Shown here piece by piece: positions 46,895-58,427 of a stretch of 64,000 nt of DNA. This stretch comes from Stereum hirsutum FP-91666 SS1 (taxonomy: Eukaryota > Basidiomycota > Agaricomycetes > Russulales > Stereaceae): positions 220,916-284,915 of the forward strand of contig NW_006763134.1 of NCBI RefSeq assembly GCF_000264905.1. The letters are read 5' to 3'. The notes below the pieces were generated by a model. The model searched no databases. It worked only from the letters and a program-made list of their open reading frames with translations, and had not been told where the DNA came from. Each line of letters starts with the position of its first letter. Position 1 is the stretch's first letter. A program made the position numbers and the translations under genes.

Positions 46895-49412
46895 ATGAAG
46901 ATGGTGGCTTCGAGCTTGCTCCCTGGAGCATGTATTCTGTTCGCTGCTGTTGCTGTTGCTGGAGCCCACGGTCTATCTGATGTTGAGCTCGGTCTGGGGT
47001 ATAGTGTCAGTGACATGCCAATGTCTCGACCGAGGTCGTTGATGGCGAGTTTGAAGAGGGATAAGATGGATAGGCTGGCGAAGAGGGATGATTCATTCGC
47101 TAGGTGGTGCGGGAAACATGTACGTTGTGCAGTTCGTTGTTGTCCGTATCTTGCTTTGGTGCGTTGTGCCTAGTGACGAATATTGGCTTTTTTCTGCGAA
47201 ATAGTACCAAGTTGGCAGCCCTGCCGATTCTGAGGAGGTTTATGCTGGTTTGTTTCCCGTACCTTCGACTTCGGATACCCCACTGTTGGATTTCAGGTGT
47301 TCGCCGGCCATACAGCCATACCTTCACGAGTACGCTTTGAAACGTTTCTCATTTCGCCCAAACACTGACTCCGCGCTTCTTTCCAGTGAGACCGAGGGTT
47401 CCTTCATCATCGATGCGAACGTGACGTATGATGTTGGTACTTCGTTCACTGCGTCCTCGAACGATTCTTCTTCCTCCTCGGACGTCCTGAACGTCATGAT
47501 CCAAGTCACGAACTCGTCCACCACCCTCATCTCCAACATAACAGTCCCAGTCGGTAGCACCGGAACCATCATCCCATTCCCTCTCTCATCTATCCCACCG
47601 TCTACTTCTCCCTACACTATCTCCTGCTCTGCCGTCCTCGACTCGGACGCAACTCAAACCTTCGCTGCCTCCAGCAAAGTGTACAACCTCCCTCCCAATC
47701 CATACATCGCAGACGCCACGAACACTACCTCTGTGGCGACTAAGATCGACAGGAGAAGCGGCGCCATGTTGAGGGTTGATAAGGAGAGCGGAGAGTGGAA
47801 GGCCTTCTTGCCGTATGGGTTTTATACCGGGTTCAGTGATATTATCGCGAATCTGAGTGTTGTCGACGCTATGGCTGAAGATGGGTACGTCGTCTCGTCT
47901 GGGATACTTACTTGTCCCGAATTCTTGTGACAGGATGGGTGACGATGTTGACCGCTGTGGCGCAACTAGGTTCAACGTGATTCATCTCGTCCCGGGATAC
48001 GACAACACCTCGATTGTCGAGACGGTATTGGATCGTGCAGATGCAGCTGGTGTAGGTTCACTTTAATTAATTTGGGGTTTCACCTGCTACTATTCGCTCA
48101 TTCGGGTCATACTTGTAGATCATGTATATCGCCGACTTCCGCGATATCTACGAGAACTTGACCGCCGTGGCTGCTTATGTTGAGATTTTCCGTACGAGGG
48201 AGAATTTCTTGACATGGTATACCAACGATGAGTAGGTATCGCCTGCTGTTTTTGCCTTGCCTCGACATGCTGATCAATATTCTCAGGCCTGATGGTCCTG
48301 CTGACCCATCGAACTATACGACCGCTGCCTACGATATGTTCTACGAAATGGATGGTTATCACCCTGTTTCTCTTGGTTCGTTCATCCAACAGTTCATACA
48401 AGTGTGACCTGCTGACCCATGGTCTCACGCAGTGTTGAACTGCCTCGACTTTTACTGGACGAACTACACCTCGGGAGCCGATATCGTCTTCGCAGACGTC
48501 TATCCGTTCGTCTCCCCCGCCTCCTTCATAATTGTCACTAATTGAAGACTCGTGAAACTATAGGATTGCGGTAAATACGAGCTACTCTGACCGTTATGGA
48601 ACAGTCTGCAACTTCACCTACGGCTGCTGCGGGTAGGTCTCTGACTCCTCCTATTGCTAAGGTGCTTGACTGATAACGAGCTGCCTCCATGTAGTTGCGA
48701 TGATTGTACGGGCGAACTCACCGACATCTCCAACAAGATCGACCTGTGGTCCGAATACAGACGATTCGTCGGCCGCACCCGCGAACTAGCCATCTGGAAC
48801 GTCCCCCAAGCATTCAGTATGTCATGTCTTCTCTGAGTCACCTCCTTCTCCGTCTCCCCTTCCAGTACAAGGATGGACATAACTTAACAATGTTCTATTC
48901 TCAAAATAGACGGCACCGGCGAATTCTGGACACGCATCCCCACCGGCGCCGAATTCAAGATGCAGTCCGTCCTCGGCGTAAACCACGGTGCAGTAGGCAT
49001 CATGCCCTGGGACAACCCTTACGACACGCCCGATATCGCTCAAGGGGCTCGCGAGATCGCCCCTATCTTTTCGTCGCTCTCTTCGCCTATTGTCGCTTTG
49101 CTTTTGGACCCCAATGCGACCCGGACACTCTTGACGGCGGAGAACGAGAACACGACGAGTGTGGATATAGCGAGGTGGATCGTTCCCGCTTCAGGGAACG
49201 AGACGACGGTACTTGTGCTCATGACAAGTCTTTTATACGAGAACTCGACAGTGGAGGTGGATGTGAAGCAGGATGGGCTGGAAGAGAAAGATTTGACGTT
49301 AGTTGACAGTGTGTTTGGGAGTGGGGAAGAGGCGGATGCGGTCGTTGAAGATGGGGTACTGACGATCACATTGGGGAGTACAGGCATTGCGGGCTTCGTT
49401 TTTAGTGCTTAA
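46895..49412 (+). CDS. Secreted TIM-barrel glycoside-hydrolase-like protein
   Basis: Ten exons: 46895-47119, 47205-47296, 47387-47884, 47970-48051, 48119-48231, 48287-48375, 48433-48505, 48564-48632, 48695-48816, 48910-49412; 1866 bases, 621 residues. Starts with a signal peptide (MKMVASSLLPGACILFAAVA). The central part reads as a beta/alpha barrel: FNVIHLVPGYDN, IMYIADFRDIYENL, FLTWYTNDEPDGPAD (Asp-Glu-Pro as likely acid/base position), VLNCLDFYW, IVFADVYP, WNVPQAF, VNHGAVGIMPWDNP. A C-terminal beta-sandwich follows. Four cysteines (CNFTYGCCGCDDC) cluster mid-protein. Many N-glycosylation sequons. I do not recognise a numbered GH family with confidence; it may act on cell-wall or plant polysaccharides. 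Confidence 0.7.
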
Positions 49413-49863
49413 GAAACTGCATCCGTGTTCTGCACTCAGCTTTCTGGGGTTCAAAATATTTCTTTCAGTCCTGTGGGGTTTCGTTCCTGGATTACTTGCT
49501 AGGCTTGAATGTGGCGCCACTTCTACAAACCGACGACGCTGGCTGGCTGAGTCCGTAGAGACTCGCGAACTCTCTCCCTCAAAACATGTTTATACATGTC
49601 GTGTGAGCACGATATAATATGAGCGGAAAAGGTGAAAAAGGGACTATGACCCATGATCATAAATAAAACCCTTTTTTCTCTCGCCACCTGATCGGAGCGC
49701 TGTCAAAGCTGTTAAAGCGGCTCCGAGATCGCCGTACAGCCACCTCACTTCCATATGTGCTGCGCCTTCCAAGCGCCTTCATAAAACTGCCCATGTCCAA
49801 GTTCCTCTCGCGAGACCACCACATTCGTATCCATCCCCGCTCGTCGGGGTCTTCAGCTCGTCA
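49413..49863. other. Intergenic spacer
   Basis: 3' region of the hydrolase-like gene and promoter of the next gene. Nothing else recognised. Confidence 0.6.
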
Positions 49864-50992
49864 ATGTCGCCTCTGACAGGAACATACCGGCTATGGCGAG
49901 CGCTAGGCGTTACAGAAAACTTCGATCCTGCATGCAAACTTGTCACATCTCCCTTGTTTTCTCCTCTCGTCCTCGCCGGGTTTAGGTTATTGATCGCGTT
50001 GTATACCCTCATTACGCTTTGTATAACGGTGGCTTTTGCCTCTGAAGACGGAGCCGGTGATAGGTACGTCGTTTTCGTCTTTCATCTACGGGTTACATAT
50101 GCTGATTGATGGTCCCCGTTTGGTTCTTGTTCGGTCTAGCTACTTCTCGTACTTCACCCATCTCTCCTATATCGGACTATGCTCTTGGTTTTGGGCCTCT
50201 GGCATCCAGACACTTATTTTTGGGATACGTGCTGGTTCTGGGAATAGGGCATACCCCTTACAGACGTGGCCGCGCATTCTCCAGTTTTTGCATATGCTAC
50301 TCTTTTCGACAATAATTGTATACCGTGCGTCTCCCCCTTGGTCACGAGGAATGCAACCTCTAACGCCACACACATAGCCATCATAACTACCGCTGTCTTT
50401 TGGAGCCTGCTCACCTCCTCGACCACCCTTTCTGGGACAGTCAATGGTATGTTTTATCCATTTGAAACATACATGCATAAGCTAACAACGGTCCTGGAAT
50501 AGCATGGACAAACATCTCCGTTCACGCACTCAATACCGCACTTGCCGCATTCGAAATCTTCCTCACGAACATGCCGCCAACGCCCTACTTGCACGTCGTC
50601 TTCCTCGTCATTCTCTTAGCATTCTATCTCGGCGTCGCCTACATCACCTTCGCGACCCAAGGTTTCTACGGTATGTTCACTCCCACGAGTCGCAGTCGTA
50701 CCTTTTGACTCCGTTATTTCCCTCGGGGAATCCCTCCTTCCAATGTGCTTCCTGATCCTGATGGTTCCTTTTAGTATATGACTTCCTCGATCCTTCCGAA
50801 CAAGGCGCCCTCCTCGCAGCCTACATCGTCGGTATAGGAGCGGGCTGTGTCGTCGTATTCCTCGTCACCCGCAACTTATGTCTCGCTCGTCAAAAGATCG
50901 TGGCAAGATTCCTTCCGCAAAGTCAACCAGCAACGGCGGAGGTAATGGAAGTGAAGGCACTGAGGAGACCTTATCGGACAGAAAACGTCTGA
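49864..50992 (+). CDS. FAR-17a/AIG1-like membrane protein
   Basis: Five exons: 49864-50063, 50140-50324, 50378-50446, 50503-50670, 50775-50992; 840 bases, 279 residues. AIG1-type proteins are multi-pass membrane hydrolases; the animal members act on fatty acid esters of hydroxy fatty acids. Seen: SYFSYFTHLSYIGLCSWFWASG, written here in two parts (SYFSYFTHLSYIGL and CSWFWASGIQT), which is characteristic of the basidiomycete branch. Further membrane segments include TLITLCITVAFA, HVVFLVILLAFYLGVAYI and AAYIVGIGAGCVVVFLV. A short basic tail follows. No signs of damage. Substrate unknown. Confidence 0.82.
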
Positions 50993-53594
50993 GTCTCCGA
51001 GGGTTGTAACTCAGTATCAGGGCGATGCCAAGGTCTCTCGGACTTGTGGCGGGTTATTTATGTTCTGCGGGATCATGCTAATGTGGGTTGTAATCAAGAG
51101 CTGGCAGTGATCTTATGCTATATAAGAGACGAACTGAGACCGGTCAGGCGACGTGGCGCCATCACGGTCAATGGGTGGGTGGGTGGATGAGTGAGGCTGA
51201 TGTCTGTTGATTCGCTGACTGGACACCTCGCGGTACACTGTGACGAGCCCGATGTGGACTTCAAATCATCCATGGATCTGATCAGACCGCCTAACTTTAT
51301 GGAAAAGTGCGCTTGTATTCACGACAAGATCGTAATGGCCAAATGGGTGGCGTACCTGGTGTGGCGTGGGACCGGGTTGCCCCGAAGGTAAGGTTGGGAC
51401 TTGTATCGGTGTACGCTGCGTGGAGGTGTGCCCCGCAGGACCCAGGTATGTAACTCGTCAATCTCCCTTTCGTCACGCAGGAACTAACATATACAGCTTT
51501 CGTAGTGATACGCTGAGAATGACACACGACTCGGGAAAACTCACCATCAATTCCTCTCAGAGTAAATCCTTGCTCGAAAAGGATGACGTTTCAAGCTGTT
51601 ACTACGAAGATTGACGCGATCATAGAAAGTTCGGGTTTATCTCATCTTTATTGTTTGAGACATTTGCATCTGATTTAATCATGTCGTCTTACCAGCCATG
51701 TTAAAAAAAAACTCGCAGTCCAAACTCAGCGAGCTGGCTATTCCTGTCCACGAAGCTCGGGTCTGCGTAAAGGTGTCAAAACGTATACACTGACAGCGAT
51801 CTTGTCACCTTCGATGTTGGTTGAATCCCGCTATCGAAATCGGAAGGATGCTTAGTCCGAAGACCTCAATCCACCCACATGGAAGGAAGGAGGGAAGGTT
51901 TATTCAGTATCAACCTCCGACACGACCAGTGCGACATTCCTTGCATACTGTCCATCGCAACTTACCTGTGCTCACGATTCAGTCCGCTGGCTGTCTTTGA
52001 TGGGTTTTTTACTGCCGGTGCACCGCAGCCAGAGGATGTAACGCTGTCATCTCCTGCATATTCCGCCCTCCTAGAAACCCAGCATCGCTTCCAGCTCGGC
52101 CGGCTAATAACCACCGGTCGAAAGTCCACCCTCTTCGACTTGCGGGGAAAGTCGCATTGTTGTCATAGTCCGAGACATATACGCGTATGAACGGATCGCG
52201 AACCCTCATCATGATATCCTTTCAAAACCACCAACCTTTCCTAGAAGCCGACAAAGCGTATGCCGTTACCATTTTCAACGGTATGTCATTCTACAGGCTT
52301 GATCTCAAATTCTGGGGTCCACTTCTGCTTTCGTGCTGGTTGGGGGACTTGCGGGCGGTTATTGAATGATGTCAATCAGGTATCGATGGTGGCGCGCTTC
52401 AGGTACTTGACCCATTCACCCAGCTACGTTTACCTCCTGGCATGTTGGCGGTCATAACAGCTCCAATGAATTCCATGCTATGTTGTTTGGTTATTTTAGG
52501 TTCAACACTTCGCGAATGGTTGGGTGCCTGTCCCCGATGATGCTGCGGGAGGTACACGTCGGTGCCGTTGATCCTTCACACGTCATCGCGTACGTCTAGC
52601 TTTTGGTGGCCGTTCACTACCATGACTCGTTAGCCATGGACACTCGCACCCAATGCCCAATGGTAGTTTCGGCCTTCAGCTGATCGGAGTGATACTGGAC
52701 CTTGACTTCTCTTGCGCGCGCTATTCCCCATTGTCGTGATCCCTCTTGTGCCATTGTTTATGGACACATGCTTGCCATTTTCAGACAGCAGACAGTTCAT
52801 CTCAATCCATCCTAACGAAGTCGGTCTTCTTTGTGGACTCCGCAAACCGCTGTGCTATCGTGCATACCGAACTCCTATGGAAGTAGGAGCGCTCGTGAGT
52901 AAACAGATCAGCCTTTGGTCATCATCGTAGTGCACATGCATTATCGTGCATCCTGCCACTATCGACTCTCCTGACATAGGGTACCCTCCCGTCGCTGCCT
53001 ATAAGGAGTTCGGTATGTCTACCACTCGGTCTAAACCGGGTACATTGCAACGAGGAGCGTCCCTCCACTACTGCATATAGCGCACTTGTACCACCGTGGT
53101 TATACTCATGAGAACTAGCCGTCTTGGGAGTCGCGGTAGCCATTGAGACTTCCTCCCAAGTTGGCACTACAGTTTCCATTCATCTCAGTGTTGCAATGAT
53201 TGAACCCGACTCACAGCTGTCACCATCATTTCCCGGCTGCTTAGAAAGTCAAGTCGTGCCACTGATGTGCTTACTGGCCATAATATGTGGCGGGGCCTGA
53301 TCTCCGAAATACCGCGCAAGATGTGACGATACGGTTGAATTACTCCAAGAGTAAACGCTACTCTGCCTGAAGTTCCTTCAGGCAGTATTGCCGCACACTG
53401 GCCATAGCCTTTGCGCGATACACTCACTCCGTCGTCACTGAATCTAGGACACCAAGTGGACAGGTATGGTATCCGTATTGACTCGTGCTGTGGGAGAAAG
53501 AGTATATAAATCCTCCCATCCTGAGCCTCGTTCAGTATCAGTCTCGGTCAAGACGCAAACCCCTTTCCTTCTGACCCCTTCGTTTGCATCGACG
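50993..53594. other. Intergenic region, no gene recognised
   Basis: 2.6 kb with only short frames and no repeat noticed. The right end carries the laccase 1 promoter (TATATAAA at 53503-53510). Confidence 0.55.
53503..53510 (+). promoter_or_regulatory. TATA box of laccase 1
   Basis: TATATAAA lies 85-92 bases before the ATG at 53595, followed by a CT-rich leader. Spacing matches the other TATA-containing genes here. Confidence 0.6.
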
Positions 53595-56422
53595 ATGCAG
53601 CTCACCACCTGTCTTTCTCTAGTTCTCGGCTTTCTTGTGACGAGCTCCTCTGCTGTCACTGTCCAACGTGTACAACTGGATATTGTCAACTCTGAGATCT
53701 CTCCTGACGGCTTTCAACGCGAGTGAGTGAAATTTAGACGGTGCATCGTCCTCGCTCTGACCATCTCTTTTCGTAGAACCGTTCTTGCCAACGGGACACA
53801 CCCTGGACCTCTCATATCCGGCAACAAAGTACGTCACAATTTCTGAAAGAATGTGCCTCTTCAGCAACTCAGCTGACCCTTCCGTCTGGACTCTTCTTAG
53901 GGAGACATCTTCCAAATCAATGTCAATGACCAGCTGACGGATACGACCGGTCTGGACACTCAGACTTCCATCGTATGTTTTACATTTTCTTTCTCATCAA
54001 GTCTGAAACTGACAATACATGGCCCATTCTCCAGCACTGGCATGGAATTAGACAATACAGAACCAACCCGTACGATGGTGTCGCATTCGTGACCCAATGT
54101 GTATGGTCTTTTGCCCACATAATTCTGCATCTACCCATGATCTGATCATCGGCCATTTTTAGCCAATCTCCTCAGACAATTCATTCCTTTATAATTTCAC
54201 GGTCAATGACCAGGTACTTCCCAGTGCTTTTGACGCATTATTTCACTGGCTTATGGTTTTTTTTTCTTTACCACAGGCGGGCACCTTCTGGTATCACTCG
54301 CACTTCTCGAACCAGTACTGTGATGGCCTCAGGGGACCGATGGTAATATACGATCCCGAGGATCCCTATGCTAATCTCTACGATATCGACAATGGTAAGG
54401 TTTCCCATAAATATGCCTAAGGTAAAAACTCACGACTGGTCTTGCAGCAAGCACTATAATCACTCTTGCCGACTGGTTCGTCTACCTCCATCCTCTTCTG
54501 TCTGCAGAGAGCTAATTATGATCTTCGCTCCGAAACCAGGTACCATTATCTATCAGACGACGCTCCTCCCGGTGCTCCGTACGTGATATTATTCCCTTCT
54601 TTGGTGCCAGTATCTCACTCAACATGCAGCAATCCTGCCACTGTCTTGATCAATGGCGTCGGTCGCCAACTGGGAGACGATTCCTTAGCCCTTGCGGTTG
54701 TTAGCGTCACCCAGGGAAGGCGGTCAGTTCATATCTTGTTTCATCCCTGCCAATACCCATCTCATTCGGCATGATGGTATAGCTATCGCTTCCGTTTGGT
54801 ATCAATCTCGTGCGACACCGCCTTCAATTTCAGCATTGATGGACATCAGTTTACTATCATCGAAGCGGATGGGAACAACGTCGAGCCCGTGCTGGTTGAC
54901 TCGATCCCGATTTACGCCGGTAAATCCGTAACGCTGTGGCATACATTTTCAATTCTTGCTGATTTTCTCTTGTACGACAGCCCAGCGATACTCTTTCGTC
55001 GTAGGTGTTTCTCTGCGTACGGTTCGACAAAATAAAATAAGTCTGATGGCGACTCTTCCCCGCATCTATAGCTGAATGCAAGCCAGAACGTCGATAACTA
55101 CAGTTCGTGAATGTCATCTCCTCATATCGCTTCCACTAACTGAACATGCTCCTCAGGGATTCGAGCTGCTCCCGATATCGGGCTCACCAGTGGAACGTTC
55201 GCAAATGGTGTCAATTCTGCCATTCTTCGTTACACCGGAGCTCCAAGCATTGAGCCAGTCACGAACGAAACTGTCTCCCTCCTGCAATTGAATGAGACCG
55301 ACCTGCACGTGTGTACCTGTGACCAAGTCATCTGCAAAAGCTGTTGCTAACAATACTTGAAGGCGCTGGAGAACCCTCAAGCGCCTGGAAATCCAGGACT
55401 AGGGAACGTCGATCGTCCGTACGACCTTACCGTTCTTTTCGTGAGCCTCTCTCTCCGCCTTCAATTTCACTGATATTATACTCAAATACTGCTCAGAATG
55501 GTAATGTTAATACCAGCGTTCCGGCCAACTTCACCGTCAACGGTACCTCGTGGGAAGCCCCAGGCGTACCAGTCCTTCTTCAGATCCTCAGTGGCGCTCA
55601 ACGTGCTCAGGATCTTTTGCCGTCCGGGAGCATCTACCCTATCAACGCCAATGACACTGTAGAAATCATCTTACCTGGCGTTGCAGGAGCAGGCACAAAC
55701 GTGTGTACTATCAGAAACTATCTGTTGTGTACATCACTGATGATTGTCATTTCTCAGCATCCTGTCCATCTTCACGGGGTCAGTTTGCTCCCTCTATATG
55801 ACTCACCGATATCTTACTATGTTTTGTTTAGCACGCCTTCTCCGTCGTCAAGAGTGCTGGAAGTTCGGCATATAACTACGATAATCCTGTTCGACGTGAC
55901 GTTGTGAACATCGGGCAAGAACCCTCCGATATCACGGTCATTCGCTTCCAGGCCGATAACCCCGGTCCTTGGTTCATCCATTGCCACATCGACTGGCATC
56001 TCACAGGTTTGTTCCAGCCTTTCGACTCATGATCCATTGACTGGATGAAAAATACTTATGCACTATACCTCTTCTCTCTCACAGCCGGCTTTGCAGCCGT
56101 GTTCGCGGAGGACGTACCCGATGTACCAGCTGATGACCCTACTTCAGGTAAGACTCTGTTCTCCTCCGACTCTGCCTCGCTGAACATGACTTATCTCTTT
56201 CTTTCAGATGCATGGCAGAATCTTTGCCCTGTTTATAACAACACGTACGGCAATGCTCCGCCACCAGCGCTCAAGTCGATTGGGCCAGTCACACAGGTCG
56301 CCCCAACCCCTTCTGTCACTCTTTTACCCAGTTCAGTATCGGTGTATTCCGGAACACCTTCCTTCACTGTTACTGCTACATCCTCGGCCACAGTTCTTCC
56401 GATTACTTCGGCGGCCTATTAG
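53595..56422 (+). CDS. Laccase (multicopper oxidase) 1
   Basis: Secreted copper enzyme that oxidises phenols with O2. Many short exons; the joined protein is about 580 residues. Signal peptide [20 protein letters not shown]. All four copper signatures are seen: L1 starting [16 protein letters not shown]2 starting [14 protein letters not shown]3 HPVHLHGH (split by an intron after HG), L4 [13 protein letters not shown] with Phe at the axial position of type 1 copper. The usual laccase end (AWQNLCPVY) is followed by about 60 extra residues, Ser/Thr/Pro/Val-rich, containing [15 protein letters not shown]. The block NYWIRA of most laccases reads NYRIRA here. Tandem with laccase 2 (same strand, same intron layout), so they arose by duplication. 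Possible roles: lignin degradation, pigment, or oxidative coupling of metabolites. Confidence 0.92.
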
Positions 56423-58427
56423 AGCTATTATTGAGCTCGTTCCGAGACATAATTATAGTTCTCGATGGACATATACACGTACTTTCTTTTACTGAACACT
56501 TCCTATAATCTCTCAGGACTAGTATATATATAATCCTCTTATGGCGTTCTTTTATAGTCGTTCTCTACTAGGGATAGCACCCACAGCTTTCTTGCACCCC
56601 ACTCCCTACAATCTATCATCTCCTGCGGCTATTTTGGATATTTATTCTGTCGTATTGTATCTTGGCCTGGTCTACGTTGAATTATCATAATCAGTTTGCC
56701 TCACCACGAGTGCGCCACATCTAAGTCCAGCGTTACGCCACACCCTTACCTCCGGGAATGTCCGGTCATGACGGCGACCTCTCTGCATGCCTGCTCCTGT
56801 ACATGTCGCGTTCATCCATGATCTTCCTATAGACGGAGTCAAGCTCTTCCCATCGGTAGACGATCATCTACCTCTACCTTTCCATAATCTTCGAGGTCTC
56901 ACTAGAACGCCGAACACTTCCACTCCTCGATCCCACACATATAAATACTTGTTGAGTACATGCGCACAGTCAGGCATCCCCCCCGGTACTCATGCTCTCT
57001 CCTTACAATGGCTAAGCTGAGACTTGGCATCAACTAGCTCTTCAGTGCCATTGCACGCACTGAGCTCGGAGCGCAACGCTCTCTAACTGATTGCTAACGT
57101 ATCCCACAACGACTGCTAGTCTGCTTGGCAGTCACGTCCAAGATTTTACATTCGTAAACTGGAGTGGCGTTCGCGGACGCGATGAGTAGTATTGGCAGCG
57201 TAACTTGCTGTGAAGATGATGCGCCCGAAGGGCACTGGCGGTGCCTTGCGTCAAATTTGCGCGCCCGTTTCTCGATCTCCGAGTCCGGTCCTTAAGGCTT
57301 CACGGACGCGAGAGCGTTGAATGTGCGTGCATCCCTGGAATATCAATAGGACTGTGGTCTACTTAGTACCATGACTTACTCCAGGGTTACTGAAAGGCTT
57401 TTCAGCGAAGTTATGTTCTCCCTAGTGTTGATAACGACTACTGAAACCAGTTCTAAACAGCCTGGGTCTATTAGCGCCCTCAATGCCAGGACCACCTTTC
57501 GTGGTATACATTCGACCTTTTACATTCTCTTGCTGTGCGATGTTAACGGAAAGCACTATCCCAAAAGGTGTTCACAATCACCAAGACTCGTCGAGGCTCT
57601 GTCGAGATCACTGAGCTGAAATCACTGACTCGGAAGTCTTGGCCGAAACGCGATTTCTAAGTTTTTTAGACCGTCTGTCGACTCATCCTATGCGGTATGG
57701 TGCATAGGTCAATCTTGGCGCAGGAGTTGCGTTGAATGAGAAAGTACGACGGCTGATACACACCCTTCTTGCTCTTGCCTGTCCCTATATTTTTTTCTTT
57801 CAGTTCCACTTTCGCTCGCGCTTGAAGTGACTGGTAAGAGTACTTCACCCTTCCAGGGACCTACAAAATTTAATGAATGCTCTCTTGACCAGTTCATGTC
57901 ATTCTTCGTGACGGCTTTCGGTGCCCGTAGCGTCGGCGTCCGGGACCAGCTTTCACTCTTCCGATGCAGTCCGCTCGTCGGGGGCGCTCTTTCTCGCGCT
58001 CCTGGCGAACGCGGCATTCCACACTGCCACAAACGGGTCGGACATGACACGTACCGTTGGGTGGGTTGAGCACAAGAGTGTTTGACATTCTCGCCAAGCG
58101 GTCGTGGCTGGTATTCAACCCTCCACAATTGACCTTTGGTGATTGCACTTCCTCTTTCTGTTGGGCACGTTCGAGGTGCTGTGTATGACCTGTGTCGAAA
58201 CTTCAACCAGTTACGCCCAGAACACCAAAGCGAAAAATTATTACACACAATCGTTCCTGTGATCCGAGTCACTTAGAAGATCAAAGTGGTAATGCTAGGT
58301 CAGACTCTGACATTCCCTGCGGGTGCGCTCGTCCAGAGAAAATATGGAGGCAGATATAAAAGAGAATATGTCCTGCGCTTCTTTCTTGCCCATCGTCTAC
58401 CACCTTTCTCTGTATCTGCTCTCAACA
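56423..58427. other. Spacer between the tandem laccases
   Basis: No gene supported. A 187-codon minus-strand frame (58272-57709) is rich in Arg, Ser and Cys with no motif and is taken as chance. The laccase 2 promoter is at the right end (TATA at 58354-58361). Confidence 0.55.
58354..58361 (+). promoter_or_regulatory. TATA box of laccase 2
   Basis: ATATAAAA lies 67-74 bases before the ATG at 58428, followed by a pyrimidine-rich leader. Confidence 0.55.

Noticed and set aside
57709..58272. Minus-strand frame of 187 codons between the laccases
   Set aside because: Arg/Ser/Cys-rich, no motif and no exon partners; typical of a chance frame in GC-rich spacer.
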